A stretch of DNA of 64,000 nt from Ignavibacteria bacterium (GTDB lineage Bacteria > Bacteroidota > Ignavibacteria > Ignavibacteriales > Ignavibacteriaceae): assembly GCA_030693705.1 (NCBI GenBank), contig JAUYAB010000008.1, positions 186,001 through 250,000 on the forward strand, written 5' to 3'. Below, piece by piece: positions 17,501-25,453 of this stretch; the first letter of the stretch is position 1; the number at the start of each line of letters is the position of its first letter. A model generated the notes under the pieces. The model saw only the letters and a program-made list of their open reading frames with translations, was not told the DNA's origin and did no database searches. Made by a program: the position numbers and the translations under genes.

Positions 17501-17815
17501 GAAGTTATTTCAACTAAACTTGGCGACATTCTTTTAGCTTTTAATGGTAAACCGGGAAAAGCAAGCGCTGAAGAAATTCCTCCGCAAGAAGTTCCGCTAA
17601 ATTGGCGTTTAGAAAAAATGATTTCCGCACAAACGAACTCAACTTCAAACGTTACGAAGAACCAAAAAGTTGCGTACGAAGTTTTGCACGAATCAATTCA
17701 GTCGATTCTTCAACAACTAAAACAAATTGATGAAGTTGAAGTTAAAGCGATTGAAAACGAAATGGAAAAACTTGGCGCCCCCTGGACGCCGGGAAGAATT
17801 CCGGATGTGAAATAA
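14546..17815 (+). CDS. Exported VPS10/sortilin-like Asp-box beta-propeller protein
   Basis: A 1089-residue exported protein with signal peptide MKKFFISFIFFALSLSLVAQ. The first ~740 residues hold about ten Asp-box (BNR) motifs, for example KTTNDGTTW, KSTDGGQSW, KTTDAGKTW, KSTDAGASW, RSTNRGATW and KSSDKGKSW, as in VPS10/sortilin-like and glycosidase-like propellers. The C-terminal third is a beta domain followed by a helical segment. Homologues of this size are common in Bacteroidota and often labelled glycosyl hydrolase, but no catalytic activity can be claimed. One Asp box near residue 690 (SIDSG...WIQL) is split by residues ENLPDGKAS. Confidence 0.85.
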   Translation: MKKFFISFIFFALSLSLVAQKEETKDKLNSGTFSGLKFRSIGPAWNSGRIADFTVNPANSSEYYVATASGHLWKTTNDGTTWKPIADTLPYSLGIVKLDPTNANVVWVGSGENNHQRALGYGMGVYKSTDGGQSWAFMGLKDSRQIGGIVIDPRNGNVVYVAAEGSVWGSGGERGLYKTTDAGKTWNKVLNISENTGINNIDFDPRNPDVLYATSEQRRRHIFAKIGGGPETAIYKSTDAGASWEKIMKGLPSVDLGGTGLAVSPVNSDIIYLSLEAAEKSGGFFRSTNRGATWEKMSDTYSSGQYFNEIYCDPKDVDKVFLMDVVSKVTEDGGKTWKPIGNNARHVDDHAFWIDPSDTKHFMIGGDGGIYESFDNGANWIFKCNLPITQFYRVSLDNSLPFYYVFGGTQDNQSMGGPSRTICEDGIINSDWIMTVGGDGFFQAIDPTDPNIIYSEWQYGNIIRYDKKSGELIEIRPEPAKGEKTFKWYWDTPFILSSHSHTRLYIAAERVFRSDDRGDSWSEISGDLTTQTDRNSFPVMGKYWSADALSKDLSTSQFGLIVSLAESPLKENLLYAGTDDGLIQVTEDAKTWRKIDNVPDVPKFTLVSDILPSRFNENVVYASFNNHKRDDFKPYIFKSSDKGKSWKSIAGNLPANGAVNTMVEDPVNQNLLFIGTEWGVFFSIDSGENLPDGKASWIQLKNGIPNIKVTDLAIQERENDLVVATFGRGFYILDDYSALRSVSKSALEKGAEIFPVHDAPLFIQSQGRYGQGSTYFKAPNPEFGATITYYINEVPKTLKAERKEKEKSLFKDGKPIPQPSYEETKAEESEKTPYLIFTFTDESGNVIRKLTKAAGAGVNRITWDLRYESTEPITAKENKFNPIAKPNSALLVLPGKYKVSLSMVVRDEEKQLAGPVEFNAVPLNNTTIPAADRKELVAFQQKSYELARTVWGAQKLAQELQSKMEVIKQTLNSTPAASFLLIKKAEVISTKLGDILLAFNGKPGKASAEEIPPQEVPLNWRLEKMISAQTNSTSNVTKNQKVAYEVLHESIQSILQQLKQIDEVEVKAIENEMEKLGAPWTPGRIPDVK
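16614..16630. repeat. Short palindromic segment splitting an Asp box
   Basis: TGCCT and AGGCA flank GACGGCA. The segment encodes part of the extra residues inside an otherwise regular Asp-box repeat of the propeller protein. It resembles short dispersed palindromes known from Bacteroidota genomes; insertion is inferred from the broken protein motif. Confidence 0.4.
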
Positions 17816-17820
17816 AATTT

Positions 17821-17882
17821 CTCTGTGTCTCAGTGACTCCGTGGTGAAAAAGATCCTTTACCACAGAGACACTGAGTTTTTC
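17821..17882 (+). terminator. Inverted repeat acting as a likely terminator
   Basis: CTCAGTGACTCCGTGGTG (17829-17846) pairs with TACCACAGAGACACTGAG (17859-17876) with few mismatches and is followed by a T run. The CTCTGTGTCTCAGTG wording matches a type of dispersed intergenic hairpin seen in many genomes. It ends the VPS10-like gene. Confidence 0.65.
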
Positions 17883-17935
17883 TTGGCTGACTTTTATTTG
17901 TCAAGTAAATCGGTAATAAATCACTTAAAAAATCT

Positions 17936-18877
17936 ATGGAAACTTCAAACAGAATAACTTCTCTCTTTAATATTCAATATCCAATCATTCAAGCCGGAAT
18001 GGTGTGGGTGAGCGGATGGAAACTTGCTTCGGCAGTTTCAAATGCAGGTGGATTAGGACTCATCGGCGCCGGTTCGATGAAACCCGAATTACTGCGCGAG
18101 CATATTCAAAAGTGCAAGTCCGCAACGCAGAAACCATTCGGCGTAAACATTCCCCTTCTTCGCCGTGATGCAGATGAATTAATTGCAGTTGCGATTGAAG
18201 AAAAAATGGACATTATTTTTACTTCTGCCGGTCATCCGGGAAGGCATATTGACAAATTGAAATCAAACAATATCAATGTTGTGCATGTTGTTTCGAATGT
18301 AAAGCAAGCAAGAAAATCAGAGGAAGTTGGCTGCGATGCAATTGTCGGCGAAGGAGTTGAAGCAGGCGGACATAACGGCGGCGATGAAATAACGACACTT
18401 TGTTTAATTCCGCAGTTGGTTGATGCAATTAAAATTCCCGTTATTGCTGCAGGCGGAATTGCAGACGGAAAACAAATTGCCGCAGTAATTTGTCTTGGCG
18501 CAGAAGCAGTGCAAATAGGAACGCTGTTTGCCGCAACGGTTGAATCTTCCGCGCACGAAAATTATAAACGAAAAATTGTTGAAGCGAAAGACGGCGATAC
18601 GGTTTTATCTTTTAGAAAAGTTGCGCTGATGAGAATGCTGAAAAATGAATTCGCCATGAAAGCGGTTCAGGCGGAAACAAACGGACTATCAAAAGAAGAG
18701 ATGATCTCTTTCCTCGATCACAAACGGGAGATGAAAGGAATTTTTGAAGGTGATGAAATTGAAGGAGCAATGGAAGCAGGACAAAGCTCCGGTTTGGTGA
18801 AAGAAATTTTAACCGTGCAGCAGGTTTTTGATAAACTGATCAAAGAATATGACTTAACAAAAAATATTTTGTTATAA
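17936..18877 (+). CDS. FMN-dependent FabK/nitronate monooxygenase-family oxidoreductase
   Basis: A 313-residue TIM-barrel flavoenzyme. It has the N-terminal PIIQAGMVWVSG, the SNAGGLGLIGAG turn, the FMN loop GEGVEAGGHNGGD, and AAGGIADGKQ with IGTLFAAT as phosphate grip. The C-terminal order (ESSAHENYKRKIVEAKDGDT, then EAGQSSGLV) is closer to the enoyl-ACP reductase FabK than to class I nitronate monooxygenases. The two families cannot be separated safely by eye; FabK would complete fatty-acid elongation cycles with NAD(P)H. It stands alone on the plus strand. Confidence 0.82.
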   Translation: METSNRITSLFNIQYPIIQAGMVWVSGWKLASAVSNAGGLGLIGAGSMKPELLREHIQKCKSATQKPFGVNIPLLRRDADELIAVAIEEKMDIIFTSAGHPGRHIDKLKSNNINVVHVVSNVKQARKSEEVGCDAIVGEGVEAGGHNGGDEITTLCLIPQLVDAIKIPVIAAGGIADGKQIAAVICLGAEAVQIGTLFAATVESSAHENYKRKIVEAKDGDTVLSFRKVALMRMLKNEFAMKAVQAETNGLSKEEMISFLDHKREMKGIFEGDEIEGAMEAGQSSGLVKEILTVQQVFDKLIKEYDLTKNILL

Positions 18878-18985
18878 ATTATCACAAAAATTATTTTGTC
18901 AACGGTGGTTTTGTTTAAAATTTGGGTAAATACGGGGAAAAAGATCGAAAGAATCTTAGCAATTTTTAATTGAAAAGAAATAAGA

Positions 18986-19570
18986 TTAAAAAAGATGTAA
19001 CATATTTCGCAATCCGGGCTCATGGTTAAGCGCTATATTTATTCCAATTAAAATTAGAATAATTCCTCCACACACCTCAATAATTTTGCCGAACTTGTTT
19101 CCAAGTCGGTTGCCGGCTAAAAGTCCGAGCAGCGAAAGAGCAGCGGTAATAATTCCAATTAAAACACTTGGATACCAAATATCATAACGAAGAAGCGCAA
19201 GACTAAACCCGACCGCAAGTGCGTCAATACTGGTTGCAATAGAAAGTATGATCAACGACATTCCCCTTGATGGATCTGATTGTTGAATTTCTTCTTTATT
19301 CGAAAGAGCGGTTTTGATCATTCTTATACCGATAAAAGCCAGTAAAATCAAAGCGATCCAATGATCTATATCGGCGATAAGCGGCTCAACTCTGGAACCG
19401 AGATACCAACCGATAACCGGCATGAGAAATTGAAATAATCCAAAATGAAATGGAATGCGGAAATAATCCCGCCATGTTCGGGTTTGTATTAAAGCGCCCG
19501 TACTGATTGAAACGGCAAAAGCATCTAATGCTAAACTGAATGAGAGAAGAAGTGTTTCTGTTAAACCCAT
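18986..19570 (-). CDS. mntP: Manganese efflux pump MntP
   Basis: A 194-residue inner-membrane Mn2+ exporter with six predicted helices. Both halves keep the family Asp motif (LALDAFAVS near residue 16 and ATSIDALAVG near 113), which are needed for Mn export in E. coli MntP. Length is normal. I see no yybP-ykoY riboswitch upstream, so its control is unknown. It converges with the FabK-like gene; the 108-bp gap has no clear hairpin. Confidence 0.93.
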   Translation of the reverse strand: MGLTETLLLSFSLALDAFAVSISTGALIQTRTWRDYFRIPFHFGLFQFLMPVIGWYLGSRVEPLIADIDHWIALILLAFIGIRMIKTALSNKEEIQQSDPSRGMSLIILSIATSIDALAVGFSLALLRYDIWYPSVLIGIITAALSLLGLLAGNRLGNKFGKIIEVCGGIILILIGINIALNHEPGLRNMLHLF

Positions 19571-19665
19571 AAATTATTTTGTTAAAGGAAAATGGAAGCG
19601 AGAAATATCTGTTTTTATTGCGGAAATTGTTATCTACTTTTCATACGCAAAATTAAGGATATTTT

Positions 19666-21168
19666 ATGAAAAAATTATTGACACTTTCTCTTTTTCTTTT
19701 GTTTATCAATGCTTCCCTTTTATCGCAAACACAATTTCAAAATTTTATAAATTACGCTAACTCTATTTCTGATTCACTCCAAAAGAACGCTGTTATAGAC
19801 AGCTTTATTAATCACCACAAATCTATCCGCATTCCGATTGCCGAAGATAATTACGCAATATTTTTATACAAAGGAAACACTAAGACGGTTTCAGTTGCGG
19901 GAGATTTTAATGGATGGCAGACTAATTTCTTGATGACAAGAGTTTCGAAATCAAATTTCTTTTATGCTACAAAAATTTTTGAACCGAATGCCCGTTTAGA
20001 TTATAAAATAGTCCTAAACAACACCAACTGGTATCTTGATCCGCTCAATCCAAACACATGCACAGGCGGATACGGACCAAACTCCGAACTGGCAATGCCG
20101 GATTATATTCAACCGAAAGAAATTAAATATGATGGAACAATTCCACATGGAAAGATAGAGCAGAAGACTATTATCAGTACGAATGCAAGCGCTACATATC
20201 AATTAAAAATATATCTACCGCCCGATTACAATCCAGTAGGCGACAAAGTTTATCCAACTGTTTATTTTCAAGACGGGTTTGAATACATTGATCTTGCTGG
20301 CGCAGTAAACGTGCTTGATAATTTAATTGCCGCGAAGAAGATAGAAAAAGTAATCGCGGTTTTTGTTAAACCAAACAACCGGAACGAAGAATACGCACTT
20401 ACAAAGCGGACGCAATACCGGTTATTTTTTGTAAAAGAGTTGGTTCTGTTTATCGATTCGCTTTATAAAACCGAACAAACCGCCAAGCGAAGATTAGTGC
20501 TTGGCGATTCCTACGGCGGAAATATTTCGGCATTAATTTGTTATTATCATCCCGAGATATTCGGCAACTGCGGTCTGCATTCCGGCGCATTTCAAGAGAA
20601 TAATTACGAAGCATACAATCTTTTTATTTCTTCCCCGAAAAAAGATGTTAAATTTTCAATGGTGTGGGGAACTTATGAACCACTTTACCCGAACATGCGA
20701 AAGTTTAGAGACTCACTTGGGTTGATTGGTTATGACTGTAATTGGTCGGAATTGCCGGAAGGACACAGTTGGGGCTTGTGGCGCGCCAACATCGATTTTA
20801 TGCTGGAATATTTTTTCCCTTTTACAGCAACCGGAGTTGATGAAGGCTTAATTATTCAGCCGAATAAATTTGAATTGTACCAGAATTACCCGAATCCGTT
20901 CAACCCGAGTACAGTTATAAGTTGGCAGTTGGCAATCGGCAGTCACGTATCGCTGATAATCTATGATATTCTTGGAAAAGAAATTGTAACATTAGTAAAC
21001 GAAGAAAAACAGGCGGGAAAACATCAAATTAATTTTAACACTCAGCGAACAAGCAACTCCGCCTTTTGGGGAATACAACTATCAAGCGGCATTTATTTGT
21101 GCGAGTTGCGAGCGGGTTCGGCAGAAAGTGGTTTTATTCAAACAAAAAAGATGGTCGTCTTAAAATAA
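19666..21168 (+). CDS. T9SS-secreted esterase (enterochelin esterase-like) with E-set domain
   Basis: A 500-residue exported protein in three parts. A signal peptide precedes a glycogen-binding-like E-set domain (KTVSVAGDFNGWQ, about 70-140). An alpha/beta-hydrolase of the esterase D/Fes type follows (about 165-390), with nucleophile motif LGDSYGGN (Ser near 281) and candidate His in PEGHSWGLW. The tail is a T9SS sorting domain (YQNYPNPFNPSTVISW, from about 404). Such proteins cleave acyl or feruloyl esters on polysaccharides or siderophores; the substrate here is unknown. It is likely surface-bound or secreted. Confidence 0.87.
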   Translation: MKKLLTLSLFLLFINASLLSQTQFQNFINYANSISDSLQKNAVIDSFINHHKSIRIPIAEDNYAIFLYKGNTKTVSVAGDFNGWQTNFLMTRVSKSNFFYATKIFEPNARLDYKIVLNNTNWYLDPLNPNTCTGGYGPNSELAMPDYIQPKEIKYDGTIPHGKIEQKTIISTNASATYQLKIYLPPDYNPVGDKVYPTVYFQDGFEYIDLAGAVNVLDNLIAAKKIEKVIAVFVKPNNRNEEYALTKRTQYRLFFVKELVLFIDSLYKTEQTAKRRLVLGDSYGGNISALICYYHPEIFGNCGLHSGAFQENNYEAYNLFISSPKKDVKFSMVWGTYEPLYPNMRKFRDSLGLIGYDCNWSELPEGHSWGLWRANIDFMLEYFFPFTATGVDEGLIIQPNKFELYQNYPNPFNPSTVISWQLAIGSHVSLIIYDILGKEIVTLVNEEKQAGKHQINFNTQRTSNSAFWGIQLSSGIYLCELRAGSAESGFIQTKKMVVLK

Positions 21169-21170
21169 AA

Positions 21171-21200
21171 AAGCCGGCGATTAATGCTCACCGGCTTATT
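21171..21200. terminator. Bidirectional terminator between esterase and rubrerythrin genes
   Basis: AAGCCGGCGA and TCACCGGCTT form a stem with one mismatch around TTAATGC, with an A run before and T-rich sequence after. It separates two convergent genes. Confidence 0.75.
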
Positions 21201-21222
21201 ATTTATCATTTCATTAAAGAAA

Positions 21223-21852
21223 TTAATTTATAGTTATAAATCTTTCACTTGGGGTCATGGAGATTCCACAGCGCTTTGGAGCGGTTCCGTCGTAAGTATT
21301 TCCACAAGTTGGACAAACAAAATATTTTGCCGCAAGCGTGTTTTCTTTTCCTGCGTTAAGTTGTTCAAGAGCATTCTTGTAAAGCGCTAAGTGTTTCTGT
21401 TCTGTTTTATAAGCATAAGAAAAAGAAATTGATGCAAGGGTTACTTTTCCTTCCTCTGATGTTTTAATAAATCCAGGATACATAGTTGTAACTTCATATC
21501 CTTCACCTTTAACGGCATCGGCAAGATTTTCTTTTGTTGATTTTACTTCAAACTTGGGTGTTACCTTTGGTGCAGCCTCACCTAATTGTTCTAAAACTGC
21601 CGCGTGATTTTTAGCATGAATATTTTCGGCTTTAGAAGCAGCCTGAAACAATAATGCAACTTTTGTGAATCCTTCCTTTTTTGCTTTCGTTGCATAAGCG
21701 GCATACTTGGCGCTTGCAGTTGATTCGCCTTCGAAAGCAGCTTTAAGATTTGCAACAGTTTGAGATTTTGTATCTATTTTTGATGCCGTTGCATTGTTGA
21801 AAGCAAAGACAACCAGCATAAGAACAGTTAATGAACCGATTAATGTTTTCAT
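21223..21852 (-). CDS. Exported rubrerythrin-like protein
   Basis: A 209-residue protein with a signal peptide (MKTLIGSLTVLMLVVFAFNNATAS), unusual because rubrerythrins are mostly cytoplasmic. The ferritin-like domain keeps diiron ligands: FEGESTAS, KAENIHAKNH, EGYEVTTMYP and YKTEQKHLALY. The rubredoxin-like end has CPTC but the second pair reads RCGIS, so the fourth Fe-binding Cys is missing. It probably reduces peroxide in the periplasm, perhaps with an altered electron path. It lies 50 bp after the DUF2231 membrane protein gene on the same strand. Confidence 0.87.
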   Translation of the reverse strand: MKTLIGSLTVLMLVVFAFNNATASKIDTKSQTVANLKAAFEGESTASAKYAAYATKAKKEGFTKVALLFQAASKAENIHAKNHAAVLEQLGEAAPKVTPKFEVKSTKENLADAVKGEGYEVTTMYPGFIKTSEEGKVTLASISFSYAYKTEQKHLALYKNALEQLNAGKENTLAAKYFVCPTCGNTYDGTAPKRCGISMTPSERFITIN

Positions 21853-21902
21853 ATTGAACTCCGTTTATTTTTATATAGTTATTTTTTTTTGAAAGTGAAT
21901 TT

Positions 21903-22403
21903 TTAGTTGTCATCATTTTTGTCGGTAGTTGCGCCGGCATCATTTGAGTTAAGGTCTAAGCCGAAGTTGAATTGTACACCGGCAGCGTGTTTATAAACCA
22001 ATTCGCCGCCATAAAATCCGGTGCGTGCAACAGAAAGAACTCCAGCAAGAAAAAGGACGAACGCAACATATTTAAGTATTCCGTCAAATTTTTTCATCCA
22101 GACCAACGCAATTCTTACAATCGCCGCCCCCACCATTAACCAAAGTGTTAATTGCGCAGCTTGTTCATGAGTCTCTAATGCGTTTTTTAATTGTCCGGTT
22201 TCAGAAACGCCGTCTCCTGCAATATTACCGGTAATGTACGCCGATACGACTCCGAGTGTTCCAAGTATCAACAAATAAAAAGCGGCTTTGGTAAAAAATT
22301 CTTTCTTCAGAACAAGACCGACAACCTCGGCAAGAAATCCTACAATCAACAAGGCAATTGGAAAGTGAACGATCATCGGATGAAGATGACTTATATCGAA
22401 CAT
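21903..22403 (-). CDS. DUF2231 four-helix membrane protein
   Basis: A 166-residue membrane protein beginning MFDISHLHPMIVHFPIALLIVG, the His-rich start typical of DUF2231. Four hydrophobic helices follow, then a short polar tail. The start at 22403 has AAAAGGAG eight bases upstream; a longer frame from 22439 exists but lacks such support. DUF2231 proteins are often next to haem or redox genes, and His residues in the first helix could bind haem. Here it pairs with the exported rubrerythrin, which suggests a link to the electron supply of the latter (inference). Confidence 0.85.
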   Translation of the reverse strand: MFDISHLHPMIVHFPIALLIVGFLAEVVGLVLKKEFFTKAAFYLLILGTLGVVSAYITGNIAGDGVSETGQLKNALETHEQAAQLTLWLMVGAAIVRIALVWMKKFDGILKYVAFVLFLAGVLSVARTGFYGGELVYKHAAGVQFNFGLDLNSNDAGATTDKNDDN

Positions 22404-22565
22404 AAAAACTCCTTTTTTATTACTGAAACATAATTTCAAGTAACTTAAAACTTTCTAAAAGAAGACTTAAAAAAGAGTTAAAATTCAATAGGTGAGTATC
22501 GAGGAATGTTTATCTGGATTATGTGGAAAACTAATCGACTCCCAAATTTTATGACAGCACAAAAA

Positions 22566-22595
22566 AACCTTGAAGGATTTTTGTCCTTCAAGGTT
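22566..22595 (-). terminator. Terminator of the DUF4097 gene
   Basis: A perfect 12-bp stem (AACCTTGAAGGA at 22566-22577, TCCTTCAAGGTT at 22584-22595) with a 6-base loop. On the minus strand it is followed by seven T residues. Confidence 0.9.
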
Positions 22596-22616
22596 AATTG
22601 TTAAAGAAAAAGGTTT

Positions 22617-23531
22617 TTACTTTTTTCTAACTTGAATATCGCCACCGGAGGTTCGGCAGATAAGACTTTTTCCACCTTTGTTTAGATCAGCTTCAAAGCG
22701 TGAAGAAGAAATTTTTATTACGTTATTTGTGGAAAGATCGCAGCTAATATCTCCGCCGGAAGTTTTTAAATTTGCCTTAGCGCTAAAATCTACCGGTAAA
22801 AAGACATCAATATCTCCGCCGGAAGTTGAGAGATCGATGCCAAGATTTTCTCCCCTATAATCTAACTTTACATCTCCGCCGGAAGTTGAAGCGTCAATTC
22901 TTGCGTTGCCGCCTTTCATTTCAATATCTCCGCCTGATGTTGCAACTTCGAGATCGCCGTGAAAATCAACCACAGAAATATCTCCCCCCGAAGTAGAAGC
23001 TTTGGTATTTCCTTTATTGTTCTTAATAATAATGTCGCCGCCGGATGTTGATGCATTTGTGTTCCCAACATTATCGTATAGTTTTAAATCTCCACCGGAG
23101 GTTTTTCCTTCGATATTTCCTGTTAAATTTTTAATACCGATATTTCCGCCGGAAGTGGAGACCTTTGCGTTATAAGATTTTGGAACCATAATTTCGAAAC
23201 GAACATGAGGAGATTTTCCCCAATTAAAGGACCAGAATCCTCCCTTCTTCTTAGCAGAAATATAGACGCCCCAATCCTCTTCCTCAAATTTGAACTCAAG
23301 TTTTTCTTTTGCTTTATCATTTCCCAAAACTTTTACGTAGACGTCGTTTTTATCCCACGTTTCGACCTTTACACTGCCGCTTTGGGCTTCAATTTTTAAT
23401 AGCTTGCCGGGACTTGTGGCAAAAGTTTTTTCATGCAGAAGCGAAAGCTCCTGAGGGAATGCCGTTTGTATGCATAATGGCGTAAACAATGTTGTGAAAA
23501 GTAACGGAAGAAAAATATTTTTCTTTTTCAT
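22617..23531 (-). CDS. Exported DUF4097 beta-repeat protein with TSGGD repeats
   Basis: A 304-residue exported protein of the DUF4097 type (right-handed beta-solenoid, often called putative adhesin). After the signal peptide and an N-terminal beta region, TSGGD/N-I/L/V occurs nine times. Five successive units are exactly 18 residues long (54 bp), then 20 and 21, so the CDS looks like a DNA repeat array. Similar proteins in Bacteroidota lie near anti-sigma factors, but none is next to this one. The lower-scoring relative at 54101 has the same SGG theme. Confidence 0.85.
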   Translation of the reverse strand: MKKKNIFLPLLFTTLFTPLCIQTAFPQELSLLHEKTFATSPGKLLKIEAQSGSVKVETWDKNDVYVKVLGNDKAKEKLEFKFEEEDWGVYISAKKKGGFWSFNWGKSPHVRFEIMVPKSYNAKVSTSGGNIGIKNLTGNIEGKTSGGDLKLYDNVGNTNASTSGGDIIIKNNKGNTKASTSGGDISVVDFHGDLEVATSGGDIEMKGGNARIDASTSGGDVKLDYRGENLGIDLSTSGGDIDVFLPVDFSAKANLKTSGGDISCDLSTNNVIKISSSRFEADLNKGGKSLICRTSGGDIQVRKK

Positions 23532-23667
23532 TTTGACTCCTTTTTATTTTTAGACTTTCAAAAATTTTAGAAGGTTACAACCTGGAACATCCTTTTATCT
23601 TAAATTCTTGCCGTCAATTTATTAGCTTTAAATATAGGATTCAAGAATTTATGTTGAAAGGAAAAAT

Positions 23668-24075
23668 TTGAAGATAAAAGTGAATAAAGCAGGGATATTT
23701 AACAGGCTTGATACCATCATTGTCCGTGTTAAAAATTTGGAAGAATCAAAAAACTGGTATATCGAAAACTTGAATTTCTTTCCGGTTTACAGCGACGATG
23801 AAAGCAAAATCACGGTGTTTGATATGGCGGGAACAACCACTTTAACTCTTTGGCAGTTTGATGAAAAGGAAACCACAAAAGAACAAAACCATGCAAACAC
23901 TTATGCCGTATTTAATTGTGATAATGCCGAACAAACCTTTAAATGGTTAAAGAAAAAGGGCGTTGCTGTTGATAATTTTGCGGCTTCGGAAGAGGTTTCC
24001 CTCTTTAATTTTTTTGATCCCGACGGCAATAAATTTGAAGTTATCGAAATAAACGAAAAAGAGGGGGAAGAATGA
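23668..24075 (+). CDS. VOC-family (glyoxalase-like) protein
   Basis: A 135-residue vicinal-oxygen-chelate fold protein. It shows the paired beta-alpha-beta-beta-beta pattern, with VRVKNLEESKNWYIENLNF at the start and FFDPDGNKFEVIE at the end (terminal Glu as metal ligand). No ATG fits; TTG at 23668 has AAAGGA five bases upstream. It overlaps the next gene as ATGA. The substrate is unknown. Confidence 0.82.
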   Translation: MKIKVNKAGIFNRLDTIIVRVKNLEESKNWYIENLNFFPVYSDDESKITVFDMAGTTTLTLWQFDEKETTKEQNHANTYAVFNCDNAEQTFKWLKKKGVAVDNFAASEEVSLFNFFDPDGNKFEVIEINEKEGEE

Positions 24076-24713
24076 TCTCAAACTACAAACATATTATTTG
24101 GGACTGGAACGGAACGCTTTTTAACGATGTAGAAGTTTGTGTTTCTATCGTCAATAGTCTTCTTTCCAAAAGAAATCTTCCTATTCTTTCCCATGAAAAA
24201 TATAAGGATATTTTCACCTTTCCGGTAAAAGATTATTATGTAACGGCGGGATTCGACTTTGAAAAAGAATCGTTTGAAATTATTGGCAAAGAGTGGATAG
24301 ATGAATATGAACTGAGAAAACATGAATGCGGTTTGTCAAATTCAGCTCTACCGGTACTTGAAAAAATTTCTTCTATGAACATCGAACAATCGATTCTATC
24401 TGCATACAGTCAGCATACGCTGGTTGAAGTTGTTGAACATTGCGGCGTGAAGAAGTATTTTTCTCATCTCGTTGGCTTGGACAATATTTATGCTTCAAGC
24501 AAAGTTAAACTTGGAAAAGAATTGATGAAAAAGTTGGAGTTAAAAAATGGGGAAGCTATTTTAATCGGCGATACAACTCACGATTTTGACGTTGCAACCG
24601 AAATTGGCGCAGACTGCATTCTGCTTGCTAGCGGGCATCAAAACCGCAAAAATCTTGAGCGCTGCGGTGTGCCGGTTTTCGATTCGATAAAAGAACTTTT
24701 GGAGAAAACATAA
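24072..24713 (+). CDS. HAD-superfamily hydrolase with DWNGT motif
   Basis: A 213-residue HAD phosphatase-like protein. Motif I reads WDWNGTLF, so the second Asp (general acid in DxD) is Asn. Motif II is SAYSQ, and motifs III/IV are KVKLGKEL and IGDTTHDFDVA. An alpha-helical cap follows motif I, as in phosphoglycolate phosphatase-like enzymes. DWNGT is recurrent in one HAD branch, so activity may persist. It is translationally coupled to the VOC protein. Confidence 0.85.
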   Translation: MISNYKHIIWDWNGTLFNDVEVCVSIVNSLLSKRNLPILSHEKYKDIFTFPVKDYYVTAGFDFEKESFEIIGKEWIDEYELRKHECGLSNSALPVLEKISSMNIEQSILSAYSQHTLVEVVEHCGVKKYFSHLVGLDNIYASSKVKLGKELMKKLELKNGEAILIGDTTHDFDVATEIGADCILLASGHQNRKNLERCGVPVFDSIKELLEKT

Positions 24714-24799
24714 CGGTTTCTCAATGAACTTTTTCCGCATATATTTCGTTGTAGCAATATGGTTTCTTTAAATATTTCATCAAAATAAACGAGGTTTTT

Positions 24800-25387
24800 A
24801 TGAAAAAATTTCTCTTGATCACGGTTTTGGGAATTATGTGCTTTTCGTTTGCTTCTGTTGCACAAGAGATGAATAAAGAAATGACTCCGGAAATGAAAGC
24901 ATGGATGGAGTACATGAGACCCGGTGAAATGCACAAATTGCTTGCAAAATGTGTAGGCGAATGGAAGTCAAAAATTACAATGTGGATGGCTCCCGATACG
25001 CCTCCAACAACAACGGATGGCAGCGCAGTGTATGAAATGATTTTAGGCGAAAGATACCTTCAATCAAAACATGCCGGCATTTTTAGTGGAATGCCGATGG
25101 AAGGTCTTGGACTTGATGCTTATGACAATGCAAAAAAAACTTTTTACAGCGTATGGATTGACAATTTTGGAACCGGAGTTATGCAGATGGTTGGTAAATA
25201 TAACGCTGCAACCAAAACAATTTCTTATCTTGGAACTTCTGTTGATCCGATGACAGGCAAAGATGTGAAAGTTCGTCAAACCATAAAATTTATTGATGAT
25301 AACCATAGCGAAATGGATATGTATATGATCGATGGCGATAAAGAATTCAAGAGCATGCACATCGATTTGGAAAGAAAACAAAATTAA
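24800..25387 (+). CDS. Exported DUF1579-family protein
   Basis: A 195-residue exported protein: signal peptide MKKFLLITVLGIMCFSFASVAQ, then a Met-rich start (MNKEMTPEMKAWMEYMRPG) and a single beta-barrel domain with WKSKITMWMAPDTPP, GERYLQSKHAG, LDAYDNAKKTFYSVWIDN and a closing HIDLERK. This is the DUF1579 pattern, a lipocalin-like fold of unknown role. GAGG lies upstream of the ATG. Confidence 0.85.
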   Translation: MKKFLLITVLGIMCFSFASVAQEMNKEMTPEMKAWMEYMRPGEMHKLLAKCVGEWKSKITMWMAPDTPPTTTDGSAVYEMILGERYLQSKHAGIFSGMPMEGLGLDAYDNAKKTFYSVWIDNFGTGVMQMVGKYNAATKTISYLGTSVDPMTGKDVKVRQTIKFIDDNHSEMDMYMIDGDKEFKSMHIDLERKQN

Positions 25388-25453
25388 TAAACGATAACAC
25401 GATGATAGTAGAGTGGTAAAAATCCGCCGTATTAAACATCTTTTTGGTAAATT

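Noticed and set aside
19571-19665. Mn2+ riboswitch (yybP-ykoY) upstream of mntP
   Set aside because: The short AT-rich gap lacks the conserved loops of that motif.
22617-23531. Regular 54-bp repeats resembling a CRISPR or satellite array
   Set aside because: The repeats lie in one long open frame with signal peptide and encode TSGGD units; there are no constant repeat/variable spacer units.
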